In this document: positions 8,047 to 16,333 of the stretch, piece after piece
Layout of the letters: each line of letters begins with the position of its first letter
Numbering within the stretch: position 1 is the stretch's first letter
Assembly: GCF_014652135.1 (NCBI RefSeq)
Contig: NZ_BMYF01000021.1
Span: 1 to 64,000 of the forward strand
Reading direction: 5' to 3'
Origin: Mongoliitalea lutea
GTDB lineage: Bacteria > Bacteroidota > Bacteroidia > Cytophagales > Cyclobacteriaceae
DNA: 64,000 bases
Made by a program: the position numbers and the translations under genes
The notes under the pieces: model-generated
What the model saw: the letters and a program-made list of their open reading frames with translations, nothing else
What the model was told of the DNA's origin: nothing
Databases searched by the model: none

Positions 8047-9003
8047 ATGGGAATCTTCGGTTTTTTTTCCAAAGAAAAAAAGGAAAGTTTGGATCAAGGG
8101 CTTCAAAAGTCCAGTGAAAATATTTTTTCTAAAATCAGCAAAGCAGTTGTCGGAAAGTCAAAAGTTGACGATGAAGTTTTAGATGAACTGGAAGAAATCC
8201 TGATCACCTCTGATGTGGGGGTTGATACGACCATCAAGGTGATCCGAAGAATAGAAGAGCGGGTTGCAAAGGATAAGTATCTCAGTGCATCTGAATTGGA
8301 TGTAATCTTGAGAGAAGAGGTGATGGGGCTTTTGGAAGAAAACAAAAGTGCCGATCTATCAGACTTTGATTTGCCTGCGGATAAAAAGCCTTATGTAATT
8401 ATGGTGGTTGGTGTGAACGGTGTTGGAAAGACTACCACCATCGGAAAATTGGCGCATCAGTTCAAAGCAGCCGGTAAAACAGTTGTCTTGGGAGCTGCGG
8501 ATACCTTTAGAGCTGCTGCCGTGGATCAGTTGATTTTGTGGGGTGAGCGAGTAGGGGTGCCGGTAGTATCTCATGGGATGAATACGGATCCTGCTTCTGT
8601 GGCCTTTGATACGGTGAAGAAAGGTGTGGAGATGAATGCCGATGTAGTAATCGTAGATACTGCAGGCCGTTTACATACCAAGGTCAACTTGATGAATGAA
8701 TTGACCAAAATCAAGCGCGTGATGCAGAAGTTTATCGATGCCGCCCCGCATGAAATTTTGTTGGTACTAGATGGTTCCACGGGTCAAAACGCCTTTATCC
8801 AAGCCAAAGAATTCACCAAAGCTACCGAAGTTAGTGCCCTAGCCATTACCAAATTGGACGGAACTGCCAAAGGTGGAGTAGTTATTGGTATTTCTGATCA
8901 ATTCAAGATTCCTGTGAAATATATCGGCGTAGGCGAAAAAATGACCGATCTACAGGTGTTTAATCGAAAGGAGTTTGTAGATTCTTTGTTTAAGAAGAAG
9001 TAA
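8047..9003 (+). CDS. ftsY: Signal recognition particle receptor FtsY
   Basis: A 318-residue SRP-family GTPase that docks SRP-ribosome complexes at the inner membrane. It consists of the NG domain with a short N-terminal lysine-rich segment, without the long acidic A domain of E. coli. The P-loop GVNGVGKT is at residues 122-129, followed by DTFRAAA, DTAGR, the TKLDGTAKGG guanine-specificity and closing motif, and GVGEKMTDLQVF near the C-terminus. Two hairpin and spacer elements separate it from its neighbours. Identification is secure. Confidence 0.97.
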   Translation: MGIFGFFSKEKKESLDQGLQKSSENIFSKISKAVVGKSKVDDEVLDELEEILITSDVGVDTTIKVIRRIEERVAKDKYLSASELDVILREEVMGLLEENKSADLSDFDLPADKKPYVIMVVGVNGVGKTTTIGKLAHQFKAAGKTVVLGAADTFRAAAVDQLILWGERVGVPVVSHGMNTDPASVAFDTVKKGVEMNADVVIVDTAGRLHTKVNLMNELTKIKRVMQKFIDAAPHEILLVLDGSTGQNAFIQAKEFTKATEVSALAITKLDGTAKGGVVIGISDQFKIPVKYIGVGEKMTDLQVFNRKEFVDSLFKKK

Positions 9004-9297
9004 GCTGCTGAATGGCTTTGAATGAAGTCTCCTTTAGATGCCAATATAGCCATCCATTTTTTTTGAAATTATCATATTATAAATGATCTATTAGCTCCAT
9101 CGGAGCGGGCGACATTTGACCAACGGGCTCCAACCCGTTGGTATATTTGAAACTTTTTTAAGAACATGCACCTATTTTTAAGCCACAAAATATATCGCCG
9201 ATAGGCATATATCAACTTATTTCGCACTAGCATATTTCATTATCTATCCCTCCTAATCTCTCGATTTAATTATTTCTAATCTTACTAAAGCGGCTAA
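9004..9297. other. Spacer between ftsY and the DUF4221 gene
   Basis: The gap between converging genes contains one copy of the two-hairpin module (9094-9140). The rest is AT-rich with no further open frame or recognised site. Confidence 0.6.
9094..9140 (-). repeat. Two-hairpin intergenic module, copy 1
   Basis: A 13-nt hairpin (GCTCC-ATC-GGAGC, 9094-9106), a 14-nt linker and a 20-nt hairpin with a 7-bp stem (9121-9140). The same 13/14/20 geometry recurs at 39091-39137, 39248-39294 and 42938-42984. This copy is in the A-linker-B order (called minus here). Confidence 0.8.
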
Positions 9298-10422
9298 TCA
9301 AAAATCGGTCTTAAGCCTCACATACCCATCATAATCATCTGATTCAGCATCCAACAGCTTGAGGTAAATTCCATCAGGAGTAAAAAACGGCGTGCGACTA
9401 ATGATGGCGGCATTGAAACTAATCTCTGCTAGTTTCTGGAAATCAGCATCAAAGAAAAGTAATCGATGGTCTCTAATGACCTTCTCATCTATCTTTTTCT
9501 CTGATATAATCAGGTTCCTAATAAAGTGATTACGATATGGGTCCCAAGTGATGGTTCCATACCGACTACTTTCATGATTGGGTAAAAAGGCAATCATCTC
9601 TCCATACTGCTCGGTTTTTCCTTTAAGGAATTGTAGCTTTTCTGTTGAACCGGCATATCTCCATTCCTGTCTATCGGAATGAATGAGCAACAATGAATCT
9701 GAGGCAGGTAAGGAAATAACTTGTGCTTGAAGCTTTGGATGGTAAGTGTTGTAAAAAGTTCCCAACTCAATATCGTCTAAAAACTCTTTGTAAAGATCGG
9801 GGAAAGTAAATGAAGCCAAGGGTCTGATTTCGTCTGAGGTAAAATCTGCTTCCCAGATCCAAGGATTGTTTTCAAAACTTTCTTCTTTGAGAACAAAAGG
9901 TACTAATGGGATGATCAATTGTTGGTTTTCTTTGTCCCAGGAGATTTCTTGGCCTTTGAGGATATTGAAAAGCGCATTAGGTATTTTGCTATCCAAGGGA
10001 AATGGAATTCTTTTTAAAACCTTCCCCTTTTTGTCTAGCTGAATCAGTTCTTTGGGGCTGTTCAGAATAAAGATGTAATCATCTGTAATTAATCCCCCAT
10101 AGCTAAAGGAACCAATGCCATCCGGACCTTCTTTTTCCAAAAGCTGTTTGCTGACCGGTGTGAGTTCGGGGTAGGGTATGGTGAAAAGGGTGTTTTGTGC
10201 CAATGCCATCAATGACTGCGAAGATGCATCGTAAGTAAAGGCGCTTGGGAGACGACTTGTCTCTAGGTCTTTAGCGATGTAAATGGTGTCAAGAATTAAT
10301 TCTTCAATTGAAGCATACAGTACAGTGGGTGTTTTGGATTCTTGATTGGAGGTGCAGGAGAATAGCAATAAAAGTGAGGAGATTAAAAGAATCGTTGTTT
10401 CGAAAAGCTTTGTAAATTTCAT
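9298..10422 (-). CDS. DUF4221 family lipoprotein
   Basis: A 374-residue secreted lipoprotein: hydrophobic signal (residues 8-22) ending in a lipobox at LLLFSC. The mature domain has repeated short beta-strand blocks ending in polar turns, as expected of a beta-propeller-like fold, and resembles Bacteroidota DUF4221 proteins. Function is unknown; such proteins sit on the cell envelope. It stands alone, with repeat-rich spacers on both sides. A distant look-alike is at 46945-48177. Family assignment is from recall. Confidence 0.68.
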   Translation of the reverse strand: MKFTKLFETTILLISSLLLLFSCTSNQESKTPTVLYASIEELILDTIYIAKDLETSRLPSAFTYDASSQSLMALAQNTLFTIPYPELTPVSKQLLEKEGPDGIGSFSYGGLITDDYIFILNSPKELIQLDKKGKVLKRIPFPLDSKIPNALFNILKGQEISWDKENQQLIIPLVPFVLKEESFENNPWIWEADFTSDEIRPLASFTFPDLYKEFLDDIELGTFYNTYHPKLQAQVISLPASDSLLLIHSDRQEWRYAGSTEKLQFLKGKTEQYGEMIAFLPNHESSRYGTITWDPYRNHFIRNLIISEKKIDEKVIRDHRLLFFDADFQKLAEISFNAAIISRTPFFTPDGIYLKLLDAESDDYDGYVRLKTDF

Positions 10423-10482
10423 GTCGGATTATTGTAGTTAACTAATAGGTTAAATTTAACGATTTCGTTGGGTATTCCAAAA

Positions 10483-10520
10483 ATTCATCATTCAAAATTC
10501 GACGTTCGTCATTCGACATT
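10483..10520. repeat. Heptamer-phased array
   Basis: Five successive 7-bp units (ATTCATC, ATTCAAA, ATTCGAC, GTTCGTC, ATTCGAC) in one phase. Its near copy is at 10918-10955 and a reverse-complement relative at 43057-43084. Confidence 0.75.
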
Positions 10521-10691
10521 AATACCCTACTTTGGTTCACGCCACGCTCGCTACGGTAGATCGCTACGTCCGCGGAGTGGTGGTCCACGAATGGCACGAA
10601 TGTCACTAATTTAGTATGAATAAACCTTGGCTTGGAATACAGCCCAACTCCTATTTTTCATGTATCCTCCGTCTTTTATAAGCACAACCCC

Positions 10692-10813
10692 GATCCCAGC
10701 GGGATCACATGTTTATAGTACAAAAATATGCCTCGTAAAGAGTGCGACCCCTCAGGGGTCGAATGTGCTATATGCCAATATTTTAGCTATAAACATATGA
10801 CCTCTTGGAGGTC
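10692..10813 (+). repeat. ~122-nt three-hairpin element, copy 1
   Basis: Hairpin 1 GATCCC-AGC-GGGATC (10692-10706), hairpin 2 GACCCC-TCA-GGGGTC (10746-10760), hairpin 3 GACCTC-TTG-GAGGTC (10799-10813). ATGTTTATAG (10709-10718) and CTATAAACAT (10787-10796) pair at long range around hairpin 2, and an inner AAAATAT/ATATTTT pair extends the arm. It looks like a folded RNA or cruciform-forming DNA. Confidence 0.75.
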
Positions 10814-10917
10814 ATCTCATTCCGAACTTAATAACTGATTACGTTTTCTATTACCAGAAACCTACTTGGTATCCCGAGGGTCGGGACAGGCTCTGGTACT
10901 TAGTATTAGGTTCAATA

Positions 10918-10955
10918 ATTCATCATTCAAAATTCGACGTTCATCATTCGACATT
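10918..10955. repeat. Heptamer-phased array (duplicate)
   Basis: Second copy of the ATTCATC/ATTCGAC array, five units in phase, opening the second ~430-bp repeat. Confidence 0.75.
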
Positions 10956-11127
10956 AATACCCTCCCTACTTTGGTTCACGCCACGCTCGCCACGGTGGAT
11001 CGCTACGTCCGCGGAGGGGTCGTCCACGAATGTCACTAATTTATTCAAAATATGCCATTCCTGATATGATACCTGGCCTAAACCCTATTTTTTCCAATCT
11101 ATACTAAGTCTTCCACAAGCATACCCC

Positions 11128-11272
11128 GATCCCAACGGGATCATATGTTTATAATACAAAAATATGTCTCGTGAAGAGTGCGGCCCCTCAGGGTCTGTTT
11201 GTCTGCAAAAGGCAGGGTCGAATGTGTTATATGCCAATATTTTAGCAATAAACATATGGCCGCTTGGAGGTC
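11128..11272 (+). repeat. ~122-nt three-hairpin element, copy 2, with 23-bp insertion
   Basis: Same layout as copy 1: hairpin 1 at 11128-11142, hairpin 3 at 11258-11272. A 23-bp insertion splits the hairpin 2 right arm and accounts for the length of 145. Hairpin 3 has mismatches (GGCCGC against GAGGTC), so this copy appears to be decaying. Confidence 0.7.
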
Positions 11273-11321
11273 ATCTCATTCCGAACTTAATAACCGATTA
11301 CGTTTTCTATTACCAGTAACC

Positions 11322-11345
11322 TACTTGGTACTTTGTACTTGGTAC
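11322..11345. repeat. Short TACTTGG heptamer array
   Basis: TACTTGG, TACTTTG, TACTTGG then TAC in phase. The same motif recurs at 38765-38795. Confidence 0.65.
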
Positions 11346-11361
11346 ACCCCCCTTTCACAAA

Positions 11362-12936
11362 TCAAGGCTTAGGAACTACCCTCAAGGCATGCGTAGCGGT
11401 ATGCACAGCTCCATACATATCGGTGGCTTGAATTTCTATGGTGTAGTCACCTGCGGGTAAGTTATTGGGAAGGGCTGCTCTCCACAAATGATCGGTTAGA
11501 GCCGGATTAGATGGCCTTCGGCCTGGGATGGGTGTTTGAGTAGTGTCCCACTCCATGACTTCTAACCAAAAACTTGGATCCAAACTTTCAAAATTGATCA
11601 TGGGCTTCCATTCTCCACCGTTGATTCGGTAGTTAACTTTATCCGATGCTGCGCCTGTGAAAAAGTTGGCTACTAGTTGAGCGGTGGTCCGTACGCCTTC
11701 TACCAGAATTTTTGGTGCATGCACTTGCATCTGATAATCTCCTGATCTTCCAGCAGGCTTGTATCGGGCAGTATAGTTTGTTCCTTCAATGTCTAAATAC
11801 ACATATCCTTTAGGAGAGCCGTCTCGCTGGGTAGCAATTGGGGTGCCGTCTGCTTGTATTTTTCCACTATACCAATCCCCTGATGGTGTGCCAATATTGA
11901 AGTGATGGTGGGGCTTGTTTCCTTGAAAGCCATCCTCTTTGCCAAAAAAAGTTTGTTTCATGTAATGGGTATGTGCACTCATGGAAAGTGTGTTGGCAAA
12001 TGGAGAGATCAATTCCAAGATTTTCTCTCTATCAGCATCTCGAAAACTATCGCCATTTTCTTCAAACAAAGGGATATGCATCAATAAGACAACCAATTTA
12101 TCTTTGGGTACAAGCTTGAGGTTGTTTTCAATAAAGGCCAATTGGTCTTCCCGCAATCCTCCCCAATAACCTTGACCATCCCGTGGATCTGGGTAAAGGA
12201 TGTTTTCGAGTACGACGAAGTGAGCATTTCCCTGATTGAAAGCATAGGTAGCAGGTCCAAAGGCAGCGGTAAAAGATTCGTCGCTGAATTCATCAGAAGC
12301 TGCATCAAAATTCATGTCGTGGTTGCCCATCACATGGAACCAAGGCAATCCAACCATACCAATAACTTCTTTGTAAGCAGGGAAAAAGTCAGGCCTATCT
12401 CCTACAATATCACCTAAGGATGCACCAAAACTCATTCCTGAAATTCCTTCAACCTCGGATACGATCCCTTTTCTAAAAAACTCCAACTCATCCAAACTGT
12501 ATGGCTGAGGATCTCCAAAAATCAAAGCAGTGAATTTATCTGAGGAAGTGGTGGGGATTAATGCAAAATCTACTGATGCAGGTAGTGGTCCTGTAGGAGC
12601 AAACCCTGGGTATTTTAGATCAGCAGGTGAACCATTGGGTTTATGGGTATAAAAAAACTGAGGTAGATTATTCCTATCTACTGGTAGTTCGTGTGTAGAT
12701 GGTTTGATCACAAAAATGGTCTGATGCTCTTGAATTGGTAATTCATAAGCTCCATTACTATCAGTCAGTACAACTTCCACTCCATTGGAAACAGCCACAT
12801 TGGCAACACCACGTTCTCTGCGTTCTTTTTTTCCATTTTGGTTACTGTCCTCAAAAACAAATCCTTTGACAGTTTGCTGAGCATGAAGTGTAATGGTAAA
12901 GGAAAAGAAGATGGCTAGGAGAAGTAATTTTTTCAT
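11362..12936 (-). CDS. Secreted calcineurin-like phosphoesterase
   Basis: A 524-residue exported protein. Residues 1-20 form a signal peptide (cleavage near LHAQ). Residues about 22-125 form an SdrD-like/Ig beta-sandwich often found N-terminal in these enzymes. The metallophosphoesterase core carries the metal-binding motifs GDPQ (D142), GASLGDIVGD (D176), GNHD (N205-H206-D207), LLMHIP near 290 and AHTHY near 325. A C-terminal beta domain (about 400-520) completes the MetallophosN/core/MetallophosC architecture. It hydrolyses a phosphate ester in the periplasm or at the surface; substrate unknown. It is divergent from the SusC operon that includes another phosphatase. Confidence 0.88.
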   Translation of the reverse strand: MKKLLLLAIFFSFTITLHAQQTVKGFVFEDSNQNGKKERRERGVANVAVSNGVEVVLTDSNGAYELPIQEHQTIFVIKPSTHELPVDRNNLPQFFYTHKPNGSPADLKYPGFAPTGPLPASVDFALIPTTSSDKFTALIFGDPQPYSLDELEFFRKGIVSEVEGISGMSFGASLGDIVGDRPDFFPAYKEVIGMVGLPWFHVMGNHDMNFDAASDEFSDESFTAAFGPATYAFNQGNAHFVVLENILYPDPRDGQGYWGGLREDQLAFIENNLKLVPKDKLVVLLMHIPLFEENGDSFRDADREKILELISPFANTLSMSAHTHYMKQTFFGKEDGFQGNKPHHHFNIGTPSGDWYSGKIQADGTPIATQRDGSPKGYVYLDIEGTNYTARYKPAGRSGDYQMQVHAPKILVEGVRTTAQLVANFFTGAASDKVNYRINGGEWKPMINFESLDPSFWLEVMEWDTTQTPIPGRRPSNPALTDHLWRAALPNNLPAGDYTIEIQATDMYGAVHTATHALRVVPKP

Positions 12937-13364
12937 GGTCTTTGTTGATCAGATTGGATACGTCAAAAGTAGTGATTATTGATGGTAGTGAATTTAAGGG
13001 AAGGTTAAGGATTTATTATAAAATGGGGGAAGTACCAAAAATTTATCGATTTTACTTTTTAAATATAAGTTTCAATTAGATGCTCTTTTTTGGAGAATAA
13101 TTTTAAAAAAAGCTATTCATTTTTGAATGTGTCACTAAATATCAGTGGCACTTTTTTGCTTAAAAAGACTACTTCCTTCTTTCTTAAAATCTACTAATAT
13201 TTAGAGATATGGTTTGTGTAAATAATTCAAAAACAGGAGGTTAAAATTTTTATTATAGTTTTGGTTTCTACTTTCTAGTTCTACTTGCTTTTGTTAAACG
13301 ATATCATGACTCTAATTTTATCACTGCCTAGAAAGAGAATTATTTTAACCAAACTAACCTTAAA
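12937..13364. other. Intergenic region upstream of the SusC operon
   Basis: A 428-bp AT-rich gap between the divergent phosphoesterase and susC-like genes. It should contain both promoters. The only structure seen is a plus-strand terminator-like hairpin at 13129-13157. No gene is evident. Confidence 0.6.
13129..13157 (+). terminator. Terminator-like hairpin in the susC leader
   Basis: GTGTCACT (13129-13136) and AGTGGCAC (13144-13151) form an 8-bp stem with one G-T wobble, followed by six T residues. No plus-strand gene precedes it, so it is either an attenuator of the susC transcript or the end of a short unrecognised transcript. Confidence 0.5.
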
Positions 13365-16319
13365 ATGATGATGTTGAAGATTTACAAAATTAAAAGACTA
13401 TTACTACTTGCATGGTGCTTTTTTGGATTTCTGATTCTATTAAATAGTGCCAATGCTCAGGAGTCACTATTGGTTACAGGAACTGTAACCGATAAGGAAA
13501 CTGGCGAACCATTAATTACTGCATTGATCTCTGTTAAAGGAGGTACTTCTGGGACTGCTGTGGACGCTAGTGGTAACTTTAGAATAAGCGTCGCACCAAA
13601 TACTATACTAATCATTTCAAGCATTGGCTATAAAGCAAAGGAAATTATAGCTAATCAAGATCCATTAATTATTTCATTGGAACCAAATGAAGAGAGCTTA
13701 GATGAAGTAGTCGTTATTGGATATGGCCGTGTAAGAAAAAGCGACGCTACAGGAGCTGTTAGTTCTGTAAAACTAGACCCATTGAATAAAGGTTTAATAT
13801 TAACACCCCAAGATGCACTGGTTGGAAAAATAGCAGGTGTAAATGTTGTTCCTGGTACAGGAGCTCCAGGCAGCGAAGGCATAATTAGGATACGGATGGG
13901 AGCATCATTATCTGCTTCGAATGACCCACTTATTGTGATTGACGGTGTGCCAATTGCTGGAAGTGCTCCCTTGAGTTCAATTAATCCCAATGATATTGAA
14001 TCATTTACAGTATTAAAAGATGCCTCAGCAACAGCTATTTATGGTTCACGTGCCTCCAACGGTGTGGTAATCATTACTACCAAAAAGGGTGCCGCAAGAT
14101 CAGGGAAACCCCAAGTGAGCTACACTGCTAACTTCATGGTAAACAGAGTATATGATTTTTTTGATGTTTTATCAGCTGATGAATACAGAGAGATATTTCC
14201 AGTAAAAGCAATTGCGCCAGAAGATTTTCAATTAGGTTCTGCTTCTACGGACTGGCAAAGAGAAATCTATCGTACTAGCTTTGGGACTGATCATAGCGTT
14301 TCATTAAGTGGGAATTCATTAAACGTTCCTTATAGGGTTTCAGTTGGATATACAAATCAAGACGGAATAATTTCAGAAAATAATTTTCAAAGAAGTAATG
14401 TAAGCTTAGGGGTTTCTCCAAAGTTTTTTGATAGTCATCTTTCATTAGATATAAATTTCAAGGGGATATGGGAAAACGAAAGACCAATATCTACTGGAGT
14501 GATCGGAAGCGCAATATCCTTCGATCCAACAAGACCCGTTAGGGAGCAGCATCCCAATAATATAGGACTTGGTTATTTTGTGTGGATGAACGAAGGAAAC
14601 CCGATTTCTTTAGCACCTACAAATCCAGTAGCAAATCTTTTTCTTACTAGTAGACTGAACAAAGAGTTCAGAACTTTAGGGAATATAGCATTGGACTATG
14701 TTGTTCATGGTTTCGAGGATTTAAGGATTAATACTAATTTTGGTTACGATATCAGAAATCGAGATTTTAGTGAAATTATTCCTGATAATGCCCCTGCAAC
14801 CTTTACATCTATAAGGAATGATGGTCGTGGAAGACAGCTTTTTTCAGAAAATCAGAATACAAATTTCATCTTTACTACCTATGCTAATTATAACAAGACC
14901 GTTAGAAATAGGAATAATTTTGACGCAATGGGTGGTTATGAATGGCAGAGGTTCTGGTATAGTATAAATCCCCAAAGCATCGTGCGTGATGTAGTTGATA
15001 CATCCGTACCTGATGAAGATGCGTTATATTTACTTTCATTTTTCACCAGGGTAAATTATTCAATAGGTTCAAAAATATTATTCACGGGAACCTTACGAGC
15101 AGATGGATCATCACGTTTTAGCCAAGAAAACCGTTGGGGATATTTTCCATCAGGAGCAGTTGCTTATCGTTTAACAGAAGAGGCTTTTATCAAAAATATT
15201 TCAGCAATTTCAGATTTAAAGTTTAGAGTCAGTTATGGCAAAACGGGTCAGCAAGATATTGGAGGATATCATCCATCATTAGCCACTTATACTGTATCAA
15301 CAAATGCTCAACGATATTTATTCGGAAATGAATGGATAAATATGATGAGACCAAATGGGTATGATCCAAATATTAGGTGGGAAACTACTTCTACATACAA
15401 TTTAGGTTTTGACTTTAGTCTATTTAAGGATTATGTTTTTGGTAGTATTGATGCGTATCATCGTACCACAAACGATCTTCTTAATAGGATAGCGGTACCT
15501 GCTGGGAGTAATTTTACAAATATTATTGAAACCAATATTGGCAGTATGCGAAACCAAGGAGTTGAATTTGCTCTAGGAGGCACTCCAATAAAAAAGAATA
15601 ATCTTGAATGGACTATTAGTGGGAATTTCACCTATAATAAAGCAACCATCACAAAACTCAACACCATTGATACAGAAGACAATTTTGTAAAAACTGGAAC
15701 CATAAGCAGACGCGATTTTCAGATTCATAAAGTGGGTCATACTCCCAACACCTTCTTTTTACTACAACAGGCATATGATGATAACGGAAACCCATTAGAA
15801 GGACAGTATATCGGCAGGGATGGAGCAATAACTTCTAGTGAACAGGATGCAAACAAGTATGTTACAGGAAAAAGCTCTTTACCTCCATACTTCTATGGTA
15901 TAAGTACAAGGGTAACATACAAATCTTGGGACTTCGGAATGAATGGACATGGAAGCTTTGGGAATTATGTTTTAAATTATCAACAAGCTGGCCAAACTCT
16001 TATGTCACTATTTAGCTCCGAGGGAGTCTCTAGCAATATTTCAAGGCAAGCACTAGATCGTGGATTTACAATGGAACGTTATTTTTCTGATATGTTTTTA
16101 GAATCGGGCTCATTTTTTAGGTTTGATAATATTACAGCTGGTTATACGATTAATAACATATGGAAAGAGGGCAGTATGTTAAGACTTGCATTAAGTGCCC
16201 AAAATATGTTACTTCTAACACGCTACTCAGGAGTAGATCCTGAAATTTTTAATGGTCTTGATAACAATGTTTATCAACGTCCGAGAATATTTACCTGTTC
16301 TATCAATTTTAACTTCTAA
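13365..16319 (+). CDS. SusC/RagA-type TonB-dependent outer-membrane transporter
   Basis: A 984-residue outer-membrane protein. Signal peptide residues 1-31 (cleavage near NANAQ); carboxypeptidase-like regulatory domain with the VTGTVTDKETGEPL start (about 35-115); SusC signature EVVVIGYG (about 120); TonB plug domain (about 130-240, IDGVPI, LKDASATAIYGSRASNGVVIITT); then a 22-strand barrel ending in INFNF. Such proteins import bound nutrients using proton motive force via TonB-ExbBD. It is followed after 14 bp by its SusD partner and then by a histidine phosphatase, which suggests uptake of a phosphorylated substrate (inference). Codon use is AT-rich compared with flanking housekeeping genes. 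Confidence 0.95.
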   Translation: MMMLKIYKIKRLLLLAWCFFGFLILLNSANAQESLLVTGTVTDKETGEPLITALISVKGGTSGTAVDASGNFRISVAPNTILIISSIGYKAKEIIANQDPLIISLEPNEESLDEVVVIGYGRVRKSDATGAVSSVKLDPLNKGLILTPQDALVGKIAGVNVVPGTGAPGSEGIIRIRMGASLSASNDPLIVIDGVPIAGSAPLSSINPNDIESFTVLKDASATAIYGSRASNGVVIITTKKGAARSGKPQVSYTANFMVNRVYDFFDVLSADEYREIFPVKAIAPEDFQLGSASTDWQREIYRTSFGTDHSVSLSGNSLNVPYRVSVGYTNQDGIISENNFQRSNVSLGVSPKFFDSHLSLDINFKGIWENERPISTGVIGSAISFDPTRPVREQHPNNIGLGYFVWMNEGNPISLAPTNPVANLFLTSRLNKEFRTLGNIALDYVVHGFEDLRINTNFGYDIRNRDFSEIIPDNAPATFTSIRNDGRGRQLFSENQNTNFIFTTYANYNKTVRNRNNFDAMGGYEWQRFWYSINPQSIVRDVVDTSVPDEDALYLLSFFTRVNYSIGSKILFTGTLRADGSSRFSQENRWGYFPSGAVAYRLTEEAFIKNISAISDLKFRVSYGKTGQQDIGGYHPSLATYTVSTNAQRYLFGNEWINMMRPNGYDPNIRWETTSTYNLGFDFSLFKDYVFGSIDAYHRTTNDLLNRIAVPAGSNFTNIIETNIGSMRNQGVEFALGGTPIKKNNLEWTISGNFTYNKATITKLNTIDTEDNFVKTGTISRRDFQIHKVGHTPNTFFLLQQAYDDNGNPLEGQYIGRDGAITSSEQDANKYVTGKSSLPPYFYGISTRVTYKSWDFGMNGHGSFGNYVLNYQQAGQTLMSLFSSEGVSSNISRQALDRGFTMERYFSDMFLESGSFFRFDNITAGYTINNIWKEGSMLRLALSAQNMLLLTRYSGVDPEIFNGLDNNVYQRPRIFTCSINFNF

Positions 16320-16333
16320 TTCGACAAATAGCC

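Larger units (their letters stand above)
10423..11361. other. Repeat-rich spacer with tandem ~430-bp duplication
   Basis: No credible gene. Nearly all of it consists of two diverged direct copies (about 10483-10900 and 10918-11345). Each holds, in order, a 7-bp-phased array, a GC-rich block (CACGCTCGC...TACGTCCGCGGAG), a ~122-nt three-hairpin element, and a TACTTGG-type 7-bp motif. Confidence 0.8.

Noticed and set aside
11178-11372. 64-codon ORF in the duplicated block
   Set aside because: Spans the three-hairpin element and its 23-bp insertion; not open in the first copy.
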